A DNA stretch of 23,937 nt. Source: a virus. The notes below the pieces were generated by a model. The model had not been told where the DNA came from. It saw only the letters and a list, made by a program, of their open reading frames with translations, and did not search any database. The position numbers and the translations under genes are program-made. Location: positions 1-23,937 of the IMG/VR virus record IMGVR_UViG_3300030020_000105; one strand, written 5' to 3'. Positions 12,831 to 19,641 of this stretch are shown in pieces. How positions within the stretch are numbered: the stretch's first letter is position 1; the number at the start of each line of letters is the position of its first letter.

Positions 12831-13462
12831 TTGCCGCGCTCTACGTCGAGACTGGCGGCGGGTATTTCGGACTGGACGGCGTCGATCCGTGGGACGAAGC
12901 GCGCGATGCACGCGAATACGATGGCCCGCACTCCGTTGTGGCGCATCCGCCGTGCCAACGGTGGGGCCGGATGTGGCACGGGAGCACTCGCAAGCCGCAC
13001 CAATTCACTTTGGGCGACGACGATGGTTGCTTCAAGTCGGCTCTTGCCAACGTGATGTGGTTCGGCGGCGTTCTGGAGCACCCAGCCGACTCTAAGGCAT
13101 GGGATGCGCACGGGATAACCAAGCCACCCCGATCAGGGGGCTGGGTGCAAGCGTTTCCCTACTGGAGTCTCGGGTGGACGTGTTGCGTCTATCAGGGCCA
13201 CTACGGCCACTTGGCTGGCAAGGCGACGTGGCTTCTCGCGCATGGAATGGAACGCGAAGACCTTCCCGAGCTCCGCTGGGGCAAAACCGAACAGCGCATC
13301 CATCCTCGCGCCCTGGAGCTGCACGGCTACGAGAAGGCCCGCCGCATCGGAATGATGGCAATGGTCGGCGGCAAGGACAAGACCCGAATCCGCAACGCCA
13401 CGCCGCCCGAGTTCCGGGATGTGCTGATCGCCATCGCTCGCTCCGTCACCCCGAAAGGATGA
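12827..13462 (+). CDS. Phage protein with PPC motif, possible methyltransferase-like fold
   Basis: 211 aa from the ATG at 12827 (ATGA overlap). The N-terminus, IAALYVETGGGYFGLDGVDP, is followed by GPHSVVAHPPCQRWGRMW (about 38-55) and later MWFGGVLEHPADSKAW and QGHYGHLAGKATWLLAHG. I recognise this as a recurring phage protein. The PPC resembles the catalytic Pro-Pro-Cys of C5-cytosine methyltransferases, and the following EHP may match the ENV-type position, but the classic SAM-binding FxGxG is only weakly suggested by ETGGGYFGLD. A base-modifying or DNA-binding role is therefore possible, not shown. Confidence 0.75.
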   Translation: MIAALYVETGGGYFGLDGVDPWDEARDAREYDGPHSVVAHPPCQRWGRMWHGSTRKPHQFTLGDDDGCFKSALANVMWFGGVLEHPADSKAWDAHGITKPPRSGGWVQAFPYWSLGWTCCVYQGHYGHLAGKATWLLAHGMEREDLPELRWGKTEQRIHPRALELHGYEKARRIGMMAMVGGKDKTRIRNATPPEFRDVLIAIARSVTPKG

Positions 13463-13463
13463 A

Positions 13464-13739
13464 ATGACCGCAATCACCCCACTCGGCCGCGCCGCCCTGG
13501 CCGTCCGCAGCGCGCAACATGCATCGGATCAGCTCTCCGCTTTTCTGGCGAAGCGCGCCGATGCGGGCTCGCACATTCGGCAACTGGCCGAAACGCTGGC
13601 AACCGAGCTGGCGCTGGCAGAGGCTTCGCTCATGGCTGCACAGCCGAACCTGACCGGCCAGATCGAGATCACCGGAGACGTGATGATCACGGGAAAGTCG
13701 GCGCTGTGGATCGACCTGGGCGAAGGGGTGACACGATGA
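13464..13739 (+). CDS. Hypothetical phage protein (91 aa)
   Basis: 91 aa starting MTAITPLGRAALAVRSAQHA, with AAAGGATG just upstream as ribosome site. A long Ala/Leu helix covers residues 8-58, followed by a beta segment (TGQIEITGDVMITGKSALWI). One base separates it from the previous stop, and it overlaps the next gene as ATGA. A small coiled-coil-like protein of unknown role. Confidence 0.7.
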   Translation: MTAITPLGRAALAVRSAQHASDQLSAFLAKRADAGSHIRQLAETLATELALAEASLMAAQPNLTGQIEITGDVMITGKSALWIDLGEGVTR

Positions 13740-14098
13740 TCGCGCGCCCGACCATGACATCCGAGGACATGCGGAGCCTGCGTGAGTTCTTGGACTCGCC
13801 CGCCGGGAAGACGATGCTTGGCCAGATCAATGACGCGTTCCACGTCCCGCCCATGAGCATCGACCAGCCGGACGATTTCTGGCGCCCGAGTCCTCCCAGC
13901 TCCACGCCATACCCTCTGGATACCGAAATCTCGAACGACATTCCGCCCAGCCACTCGCGTACTTTTCGGCCGGCCCACGCCAGGCTGGCTCGTCAGGTGA
14001 GCTACTTCCCGATCATCATCGTCACCATTCTTTCCACCGCAGCCTGCGCCGCCATGATTGGCTGGTTCGTGTCGGCTGCTTTGAAAGGCACCCCATGA
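13736..14098 (+). CDS. Membrane-anchored hypothetical protein (120 aa)
   Basis: 120 aa starting MIARPTMTSEDMRSLREFLD; the start overlaps the previous stop as ATGA. The first 45 residues are helical and soluble, the centre is Pro/Ser-rich, and residues about 90-114 form one membrane helix (VSYFPIIIVTILSTAACAAM) near the C-terminus, suggesting a tail-anchored inner-membrane protein with its bulk in the cytoplasm. Early-expressed small membrane proteins of phages often act on the host or in exclusion; none of that is shown here. Confidence 0.7.
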   Translation: MIARPTMTSEDMRSLREFLDSPAGKTMLGQINDAFHVPPMSIDQPDDFWRPSPPSSTPYPLDTEISNDIPPSHSRTFRPAHARLARQVSYFPIIIVTILSTAACAAMIGWFVSAALKGTP

Positions 14099-14241
14099 AC
14101 CAACACCACCTCTACCGCATGTATAGCTCGTCCTGGACTGGGGTAGCCCCTCGATCAGAGGGCCAGCGCTGGCCTGGCGCACCTTGCCGATTTCACAACG
14201 GGTGGTTTCGGAGGCTGATTCTGTTGATTGCGGGTCATTGA
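14095..14241 (+). CDS. Possible small protein (48 aa) closing the operon
   Basis: An open frame MNQHHLYRMYSSSWTGVAPR..., ending WFRRLILLIAGH. Its ATG overlaps the preceding stop as ATGA. Composition is basic and aromatic with a short hydrophobic end. Its stop lies inside the -35 of the promoter at 14238. The overlap supports translation, but no family is recognised and the length gives little statistical support. Confidence 0.42.
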   Translation: MNQHHLYRMYSSSWTGVAPRSEGQRWPGAPCRFHNGWFRRLILLIAGH

Positions 14242-14267
14242 CCGCGTTCATTGGTGCTTGCTATGAT
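14238..14267 (+). promoter_or_regulatory. Strong operator-free promoter
   Basis: -35 TTGACC (14238-14243), 18-bp spacer, extended -10 TGC-TATGAT (-10 at 14262-14267). It lacks the ATCGC-N4-GCGAT palindrome; an inexact inverted repeat (GCGGGTC-att-GACCGC, about 14230-14246) surrounds the -35 instead. It would start transcription near 14274, just before a long-hairpin RNA. Confidence 0.72.
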
Positions 14268-14274
14268 GACTGCA

Positions 14275-14400
14275 CTGACTCTTGTGGCGGAACCATGGGG
14301 AGTCGGGAAAGCAGAGCCCGAAGGGCACTGCGTGTTCCAGCCGAAAGGTGTCCCCGAATTCCGCCTCGGGGATGAGCGCGCAGTGCCCTTCGGGCTTTGT
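14275..14400 (+). ncRNA. Candidate long-hairpin RNA
   Basis: AGCCCGAAGGGCACTGCG (14315-14332) pairs perfectly with 14379-14396. With wobbles the stem extends to about 27 bp (14311-14337 with 14374-14400). The apical region holds a second hairpin, TCCCCGA (14351-14357) with TCGGGGA (14366-14372). The descending arm ends in TTTGTTCGTTT, weakly terminator-like. It starts about 40 nt after a strong promoter. The overlapping open frames have weak starts (TTG) and no ribosome sites. No Rfam family is assigned with confidence; possible roles are an antitermination RNA like HK022 put, an antisense regulator or a leader. Confidence 0.55.
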
Positions 14401-14732
14401 TCGTTTGGCGTCCGGTCGCGTCGTCAGTGACGAGTCAATGCCCCAGCAATCCGGGCGCCGGAAAGTAGACCAGATGAAGCGGAAGGCTGAAAGCCGCGAC
14501 ACGGTAGCCAGAACTTGTGGCCGGTGCAACACCGATGAATCCGTGGGACTGGCCGCACAGACACGTCCGGGACTAAGGGAGTTGACTCGATCCTTAGCAT
14601 GTCTGTCCACTTCGGTGGGGTGAATCCTTCCTTGCCCTAAGAACGGGTAGGGGAGGCCTTTGGGTGAATTCCCCATCGATACGATCCAAGACCTTGCTCC
14701 AGATCAAGCATCAAACAACGGAAAATACTCCT
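14401..14732 (+). other. Structured leader before the recT operon; no clear gene
   Basis: About 330 bp with no convincing gene. Hairpins include CGGTG-caa-CACCG (14522-14534) and a stacked stem: ACAGACA (14557-14563) with TGTCTGT (14600-14606), inside it CTAAGG (14573-14578) with CCTTAG (14592-14597), and GAG/CTC within that. GGGTGAAT(T)CC occurs twice (14618-14627 and 14662-14672). Probably the 5' untranslated part of the mRNA from the 14238 promoter. Confidence 0.45.
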
Positions 14733-14948
14733 ATGCGATCCCTAACCTATGCCCCCATGTACGGCCCGACAGCCGCCCGCCAGATCATCGAATCGGCCTG
14801 CATTGGCAATCCGCATTTCCATGACCGACAAGTTCGCGATGATGTCACGGTGACGTTCGAACACGCGCAGCATTCGAGCAAAGCCATCGCCACGCATGAG
14901 GCAGGTTGGGTTGTTGCGACGGCCTGGGTCAATGGGGATGACGCATGA
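14733..14948 (+). CDS. Hypothetical protein (71 aa) upstream of recT
   Basis: 71 aa starting MRSLTYAPMYGPTAARQIIE. A compact alpha/beta pattern ends DDVTVTFEHAQHSSKAIATH and VVATAWVNGDDA. Its stop overlaps the recT start as ATGA, so the two are coupled. The ATG at 14733 has only weak ribosome-site support; an upstream start at 14664 is in frame but would place the structured leader inside the protein. Family not recognised. Confidence 0.66.
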   Translation: MRSLTYAPMYGPTAARQIIESACIGNPHFHDRQVRDDVTVTFEHAQHSSKAIATHEAGWVVATAWVNGDDA

Positions 14949-15937
14949 GCGGCGATCTCATCCAATTCGCCGAGAAGACGATTCTCGACCTCGCGCCGGC
15001 TTTCGAGCGGGTCTGCGTGGACAAGTCCATTGTCTTCGCGCGGGAAGCTGAATTTGCCATCCAGATCATCACGAATTCGGACTACTGCCTCAAGATCGCG
15101 AAGCAGAACCCGCAGAGCGTGCGCGATGCTGTGACCAACATCGCAGCGATTGGCGTCAGCCTGAACCCGGCGCGCAAGCAGGCATACCTCGTGCCGCGCA
15201 AGGGCGGAATCACGCTGGTCATCAGCTACATGGGCCTGCTGGACATTGCGATCCAGTCGGGATCGATCCTTTGGGGACAGGCTGAAATCGTCTACCTGAA
15301 CGATTCGTTCGAGTTGAGCGGATTTGACCAGCCCCCGAAGCATGGGCGCAATCCGTTCTCGAAAGATCGCGGGGAAATTGTTGGGGTCTACGTCGTGGTC
15401 AAGACGCGTGATGGAGACTATCTGACGACGACGATGACCGCCAGCGAAGTGTGGGACGTGCGCGAGCGTTCGGACGGCTGGCAGGCGTTCGTGAAGGACA
15501 ACACGAAACGCTGCCCATGGAACACGGACGAAGGCGAGATGATCAAGAAAACGGTCATCAAGCGTGGCTACAAAACTTGGCCCAAGACCGAACGCCTGGA
15601 CACCGCCGTACACCACCTCAACACCACGGCTGGCGAGGGAATCACATTCGAGTCGCCGGCTGCGCTCGCCGCGCCCCAGGTGATCGATGGCGAGCCGAAG
15701 GAAATCCCTCGCGAACAGGTCATCCACAACGCTGCGATGGCCTGCATCCAGAAGTTCGAGTCCGGCGACGAAATGGGCGCATACGAGGAAGTTGAATGGA
15801 TCACCGACAGCGACGAGAAGATGCTGCTGTGGGGCATCTTCGGCAAGGCCCGATCCAAACTCCGAAACACCCTGAAGCGGCTCGCCGAAGAGGCGCGCGC
15901 CAAGGAACAACAACTGAAGAAGGGCGGCACGAAATGA
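14945..15937 (+). CDS. recT: RecT-family single-strand annealing recombinase
   Basis: 330 aa. The RecT core is evident: FAREAEFAIQIITNSDYCLK (about 37-56), NIAAIGVSLNPARKQAYLVP (76-95), GGITLVISYMGLLDIAIQSG (98-117), then WGQAEIVYLNDSFELSG and KDNTKRCPWNTDEGEMIKKT, which matches the conserved W-x-x-D-x-x-E-M-x-x-K-T signature. It anneals complementary ssDNA at breaks and replication ends. The C-terminal 90 residues are acidic, then Lys-rich. The start overlaps the small gene upstream, and the stop overlaps the coiled-coil gene downstream as ATGA. The exonuclease (RecE or YqaJ type) that often accompanies RecT is not recognisable next to it. Confidence 0.95.
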   Translation: MSGDLIQFAEKTILDLAPAFERVCVDKSIVFAREAEFAIQIITNSDYCLKIAKQNPQSVRDAVTNIAAIGVSLNPARKQAYLVPRKGGITLVISYMGLLDIAIQSGSILWGQAEIVYLNDSFELSGFDQPPKHGRNPFSKDRGEIVGVYVVVKTRDGDYLTTTMTASEVWDVRERSDGWQAFVKDNTKRCPWNTDEGEMIKKTVIKRGYKTWPKTERLDTAVHHLNTTAGEGITFESPAALAAPQVIDGEPKEIPREQVIHNAAMACIQKFESGDEMGAYEEVEWITDSDEKMLLWGIFGKARSKLRNTLKRLAEEARAKEQQLKKGGTK

Positions 15938-17136
15938 CTGAAGCTATCGAACACCAAGCACCGAATGCTACGGCGGTCGCGATCCGTAAGAGCCTCGAAC
16001 AGATCGACGGCGCACTTGTTGAATTCGAAAAGATCGAAGCAGGCTTCGCTGACCTGGAGGCGGCGCACCCGTCGAATCTCGCGTGTGATGTGACGACCAC
16101 GAAGGGCATGAAAGAAGCCATCGCCGGCCGCGCCGCATGGCGTGAGCCCCGCATTGCCACGGAGAAGGCTCGCAAGGCCGGAAAGGCTCCTGTCCTGGCG
16201 CTTGGCAAAGACCTGGATGCACGCGCCGCCGCAATCACGGAGCGGCTGGAAGCCGGCGAAGCAAACTATCACGAGCAGATCAAGGTCGAGGAATTCCGCA
16301 AAGCTGCCGAGGCCGAAGAAAAGCGCCTTGCCGAAGTGAAACGCCGCGAGTCGCAGAGCCTCGCGCTTGCCGCTATCCGCAATCGCTCGTTCGCCGTGCA
16401 GGGAAAGTCCGCCAACGTGATCAGCGGCGCAATCGTGACGCTGCATACCGATGAGGCCGAAGGGTTTGGGCTGGATCGCGACTACTCCGCCCTGGGCAAG
16501 ATCGCTGTTGACGAAACACGCGAGAAGTTGCGCGACATGCACCAGGCTGCAATCGAGCGCGAAGCCGAAGATGCGGCGCGCAAGGCTGAAGCGGAAGCGC
16601 TGGCAAAGGAGCGCGCCGAGCTGCAACGACTGCGCGCCGAACAGGATGCACGCGACCGCGAAGCACGCGAAAAGTTGGACGCCGAACGCCGCGAGGCTGA
16701 CGCCATCCGCGCAAAGGCAGACGCCGAAGCGCGCGCCCTGCGGGATGCCGAAGAGGCGCGCCTGCGGGCCGAGCGTGCGGAGCATCAGGCGAAGCTCGAT
16801 GCCGAGCGCGCCGAACTCCGCAAGGCCCAGGACGAGGCTGATCGCGTGACACGCGCCGCTCAGGCTGCGGCAATCAAGGCGAATCAGGAGAAAGAAGCCG
16901 CCGCACACGCCGAACGCATCGCTGCCCAACAACGCGAAGAGGCCGAACGCGCCCATGCCGCCCGCATCGCGCACAAGAAGGCTGAAGCCGCGCACTTCGC
17001 CGAGGCCAAGGGCCGGGCCGCCTGGGCCGACCTTGCCGCTGTCTGCGAAATGGTTTTGGCCGGCGAGAAGATCGCTGTCATCCGAGTCGCTGCCGCGGCA
17101 GCACTGGAGAAGGCCGGCAGGATCGCCGCATCGTGA
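15934..17136 (+). CDS. Long coiled-coil protein of the RecT operon
   Basis: 400 aa, extremely rich in Ala, Glu and Arg. Residues 15-110 (AIRKSLEQIDGALVEFEKIE ... TTKGMKEAIAGRAAWREPRI ... KAPVLALGKDLDARAAAITE) match a helical N-terminal domain I know from phage operons with RecT. Residues 115-150 and about 205-365 are near-continuous heptad-like helix, interrupted by a short globular patch (SLALAAIRNRSFAVQGKSAN...ISGAIVTLHTDEAEGF). It probably forms an elongated dimer that scaffolds DNA or protein. It takes the position where an exonuclease is usual, but I see no nuclease motif. It overlaps recT (ATGA) and the next gene (GTGA). Confidence 0.8.
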   Translation: MTEAIEHQAPNATAVAIRKSLEQIDGALVEFEKIEAGFADLEAAHPSNLACDVTTTKGMKEAIAGRAAWREPRIATEKARKAGKAPVLALGKDLDARAAAITERLEAGEANYHEQIKVEEFRKAAEAEEKRLAEVKRRESQSLALAAIRNRSFAVQGKSANVISGAIVTLHTDEAEGFGLDRDYSALGKIAVDETREKLRDMHQAAIEREAEDAARKAEAEALAKERAELQRLRAEQDARDREAREKLDAERREADAIRAKADAEARALRDAEEARLRAERAEHQAKLDAERAELRKAQDEADRVTRAAQAAAIKANQEKEAAAHAERIAAQQREEAERAHAARIAHKKAEAAHFAEAKGRAAWADLAAVCEMVLAGEKIAVIRVAAAAALEKAGRIAAS

Positions 17137-17768
17137 ACGCGCTGTTTCATCGGGGAATTCGAGGATACGCATCCGTCCTGGCCGCCCTGTCGTTCGATCC
17201 CCTGAGCATTCACCAGCTCGCGGAGCGCTTCGGCGTCAACCGACAGAACATGATGGATATCGTTCGCGGCCTTCACCACCACGGGATGATCCATGTCTCC
17301 GACTGGTTCAAGCCGGGCCATCACGGCGGCCACTGGCGCGAGGTCTGGAGCGCAGGGCCTGGTGATGACATTCCTAGGCCGCTCGGATTCCGGGGCCGCG
17401 TCGTCGGAAGTCGGCGCGCACCTCATTCCTTCCGGGCAGAGCTTCACCATTTCAGCCTGCTTGTCCAGGCGCTCGAAGAGGGGCAAAGCGCGCCCTCGCT
17501 GGTTGAGTTGATCGGCCTCGGTCGCGATTCCACCTCCCTGGTGATCAAGCACATGAATGCGCTCCAAGTCATCCATATCGCAGCCTGGGAAAGTACGCGA
17601 TTCGGGCTGCCGCTTCCGGTCTACCGAATGGGCCTCACGATGCGAGACAAACCGCGTCCGAAGCCACCAACGAAGCGTGAACACAACCAGCGATATTGGG
17701 CTGGCAGAACCCAGCGCCTCAAAGATCGGGTGATGTGCCAGATGATGGCCGCGCCACTTGCGCGGTAA
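17133..17768 (+). CDS. Winged-helix DNA-binding protein
   Basis: 211 aa from a GTG at 17133 overlapping the previous stop as GTGA. It seems to have two helix-turn-helix modules: FDPLSIHQLAERFGVNRQNM MDIVRGLHHHGMIHV (about 21-55) and SAPSLVELIGLGRDSTSLVI KHMNALQVIHIAAW (about 119-152), each followed by a wing-like strand pair, as in MarR/Lrp-type folds. The C-terminal 45 residues are Lys/Arg-rich (KPRPKPPTKREHNQRYWAGR). It could be a regulator or recombination accessory. It is the last gene before an internal operator-type promoter. Confidence 0.72.
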   Translation: MNALFHRGIRGYASVLAALSFDPLSIHQLAERFGVNRQNMMDIVRGLHHHGMIHVSDWFKPGHHGGHWREVWSAGPGDDIPRPLGFRGRVVGSRRAPHSFRAELHHFSLLVQALEEGQSAPSLVELIGLGRDSTSLVIKHMNALQVIHIAAWESTRFGLPLPVYRMGLTMRDKPRPKPPTKREHNQRYWAGRTQRLKDRVMCQMMAAPLAR

Positions 17769-17784
17769 TCGCGTTTGCGATACC
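17768..17784 (+). promoter_or_regulatory. Operator and -10 element before the 17818 operon
   Basis: Perfect palindrome ATCGC-GTTT-GCGAT at 17768-17781, running into GATACC (17779-17784) as a candidate -10, the same phase as the other four sites. The -35 region is poor (CACTTGC around 17756-17761), so the promoter may be weak or need activation. It overlaps the end of the winged-helix gene by 1 bp. Confidence 0.66.
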
Positions 17785-17817
17785 ATCGGCGTATCGACTC
17801 TCAAACCGGACTCCACC

Positions 17818-17970
17818 ATGATCTATCCTCGCCACGCCGTCAAGGTCGCCTACGACACGGCCATGACTCTCTACCCGACGCGCGAGGCCGCCGTGGCGGC
17901 TGTTTCGCGTGAACTCTGCTTGTCGCCCGAGGCCATCGAAGAAGCCCTGGCTCTGGAGACGGTGCAGTAA
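17818..17970 (+). CDS. Hypothetical small protein (50 aa)
   Basis: 50 aa, MIYPRHAVKVAYDTAMTLYP ... LSPEAIEEALALE. Two helices with a turn (AVAAVSRELCLSPEAIEEAL) resemble a bare HTH. It is the first gene after the operator at 17768; an in-frame start at 17758 would begin upstream of the operator and is less likely. One-base overlap (TAATG) with the next gene. No clear Shine-Dalgarno. Confidence 0.6.
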   Translation: MIYPRHAVKVAYDTAMTLYPTREAAVAAVSRELCLSPEAIEEALALETVQ

Positions 17971-18170
17971 TGGCCTGTCTCGTTCCCACCCAAACCTTTC
18001 GATGGCTTATTCATACCGCGCTGGTTCAGACGATGCACGATGGCAAGGTGAAAGACATGCCTCTGGAGCACAGTCGGACGCTTCAGCAGGCATACCTGAA
18101 CACCGACACCGGAGCCGCCTTCTGGCAAGCTGTTCCCGAGGTGATGGACTATGACCAACCCCGCATCTGA
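17970..18170 (+). CDS. Hypothetical phage protein (66 aa)
   Basis: 66 aa beginning MACLVPTQTFRWLIHTALVQ; helical and amphipathic, ending FWQAVPEVMDYDQPRI. Linked to the previous gene by TAATG and overlapping the next by 20 bp. Family not recognised. Coding is supported by the tight linkage and the lack of a better frame. Confidence 0.6.
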   Translation: MACLVPTQTFRWLIHTALVQTMHDGKVKDMPLEHSRTLQQAYLNTDTGAAFWQAVPEVMDYDQPRI

Positions 18171-18336
18171 AGATGACGACATTGGCGAGTTCTGGCGCGA
18201 CGTGCGCGCCGAACTGCTGATCGCCATCCTTGTCGCGCTCGTTTTCCTGATCCCCACCGGCAGAGAGGACGACACCCGCATCCGCTGCAGCAGCGGGAGC
18301 GCTGCGCAGCCAGCTCTAACACCGTCGAAGGATTGA
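18151..18336 (+). CDS. Single-pass membrane protein (61 aa)
   Basis: 61 aa, MTNPASEDDDIGEFWRDVRA, then one membrane helix at about 20-37 (ELLIAILVALVFLIPTG), then a polar tail. The acidic N-terminus probably lies in the cytoplasm or is excluded by charge; topology is uncertain. A GAGG ribosome site lies upstream within the overlapping 66-aa gene. Function unknown; small early membrane proteins are common in phage accessory operons. Confidence 0.65.
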   Translation: MTNPASEDDDIGEFWRDVRAELLIAILVALVFLIPTGREDDTRIRCSSGSAAQPALTPSKD

Positions 18337-18337
18337 C

Positions 18338-19636
18338 ATGACCACCACACCCCAGAACAGCGACGCGCTGGCGTTGCCCCTGACCGACGATGAAATCTGG
18401 CGCGCATGGATCACTCGACCCATCGTCCCGGATGGCGAAGACGACAGCATGGAGGCGCAGTTCGTTGCCGCTTGCCGCGCTGCCATCGTTCTTGACCGAG
18501 CCCAGCGTCCGCAGGCCGAGCCATCCTCACCGCCATCTTTGCCACACCCCATCACCAACATGCTGGTCGGGGATGACTCGGAAGACGTATTTACCGCTGA
18601 CCAGATGAACGAACGCTGGGCCGATGGCTGGAAGACTGGCTACAAGCATGGGGCTTGGGCTGACCAGCGTCCGCAGGCCGGGGTCGAAGCGGTGAGCCCA
18701 GCCGATGAAGAGAAGCTGGAGGCTGTTGAGAAGGTCGCCCAGCGCCTTCGAGAGCACATCAAGTGGATGCGTAATGGTATGGAAGGTGTCGGGCCGAAGT
18801 GCGTCAACCTATACGACATGCAGGTGATGCTACCGGTACTCGAAGAGTTCTGTTCCAAGCAAGACGCCACCCAGACAGCCGCAGTAGGGGCGAGCAGTGC
18901 TCCTGTGGCGTGGACGCTTTCGTTCAATGGCCGGCCTATCAACGCCAAGACCACGTTCGACACGCGAGAAGAAGCCCAGCGGTACGCCGACAAGTGCATG
19001 GAACCCGACGTGTGCGACCCGAATCCTAATCCGGTCTACGTCATCCCCCTCTACGCAGGGAGTGCTCCTGTGGTGGAGCCGGTGGCCTGGGAGGCGAAGA
19101 TTCTCGGCAAGTGGACTGCCACGCGACACCCCGAGACTTTGCGCGGGGATGGCTATGAAGTCCGCGCCGTCAACGCCACTAGAAGTGCTGCGGCTGCGAT
19201 CCCTGACGTGGCGAAGATGGTAGAGCAGGCGAAGTTGAACCTGCGGGCAATCACCACGTCATGTCTATTCCGGGACAGGCTCGATCGTGAAATGGCTGGC
19301 GACTTGGGCGAAAAGATTGATTCCGCACTCGACGCACTCGGCGCTGCCGCAACCCAGGCGAAAGCCAGCGTGAGTGCGGAGTGGCTGCCGATTGAGACGG
19401 CGCCCCAGACTGGCCGGACGATCCTGCTGGGCTACTTCAACGCGCCGGGCAAGTGGCGCACGCTGCGGGGCCAATGGTTCACCGATGCCGTGATCCAGGA
19501 AGAGTGGACGCATTCCGACGTTCATGAGGCCGGCTGGTTCGAGACCTCCGTCGAATGCGACGACGAGGACAGCGGCTGCTGGCCGACCGACCCCACCCAT
19601 TGGCAACCGCTGCCGGCGCAACCTCCGAAGGACTAG
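18338..19636 (+). CDS. Modular Ead/DUF551-like accessory protein
   Basis: 432 aa with a patchwork build. Residues 10-45 are helical (LTDDEIWRAWITRPIVPDGE ... FVAACRAAIVLDRAQRPQAE). A second unit (about 85-185) includes WADGWKTGYKHGAWADQRPQ and a long helix. A third (about 187-245) is the SAPVAWTLSFNGRPINAKTT ... YVIPLYAG module, and APVVEPVAWEAK begins a further partial copy. The C-terminus (about 345-430) is DUF551-like: WLPIETAPQTGRTILLGYFN ... WPTDPTHWQPLP. Enterobacterial Ead and related proteins share this mixing of modules; their function is unknown. A good ribosome site (GAAGGA) precedes the ATG. Confidence 0.85.
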   Translation: MTTTPQNSDALALPLTDDEIWRAWITRPIVPDGEDDSMEAQFVAACRAAIVLDRAQRPQAEPSSPPSLPHPITNMLVGDDSEDVFTADQMNERWADGWKTGYKHGAWADQRPQAGVEAVSPADEEKLEAVEKVAQRLREHIKWMRNGMEGVGPKCVNLYDMQVMLPVLEEFCSKQDATQTAAVGASSAPVAWTLSFNGRPINAKTTFDTREEAQRYADKCMEPDVCDPNPNPVYVIPLYAGSAPVVEPVAWEAKILGKWTATRHPETLRGDGYEVRAVNATRSAAAAIPDVAKMVEQAKLNLRAITTSCLFRDRLDREMAGDLGEKIDSALDALGAAATQAKASVSAEWLPIETAPQTGRTILLGYFNAPGKWRTLRGQWFTDAVIQEEWTHSDVHEAGWFETSVECDDEDSGCWPTDPTHWQPLPAQPPKD

Positions 19637-19641
19637 ACCCC

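Noticed and set aside
14248-14676. Protein-coding frames across the 14.3-14.7 kb region (plus strand 14282-14623, minus strand 14248-14676)
   Set aside because: The plus frame begins with TTG without a ribosome site and the minus frame runs against a strong plus promoter; both simply translate the long hairpin stem.
14747-15913. Minus-strand 388-codon open frame opposite recT
   Set aside because: RecT on the plus strand is unambiguous; this is its antisense frame.
15568-17172. Minus-strand 534-codon open frame opposite recT and the coiled-coil gene
   Set aside because: Shadow of the high-GC, Ala/Glu/Arg-rich plus-strand coiled coil; repetitive Leu/Phe/Gly-rich translation with no domains.
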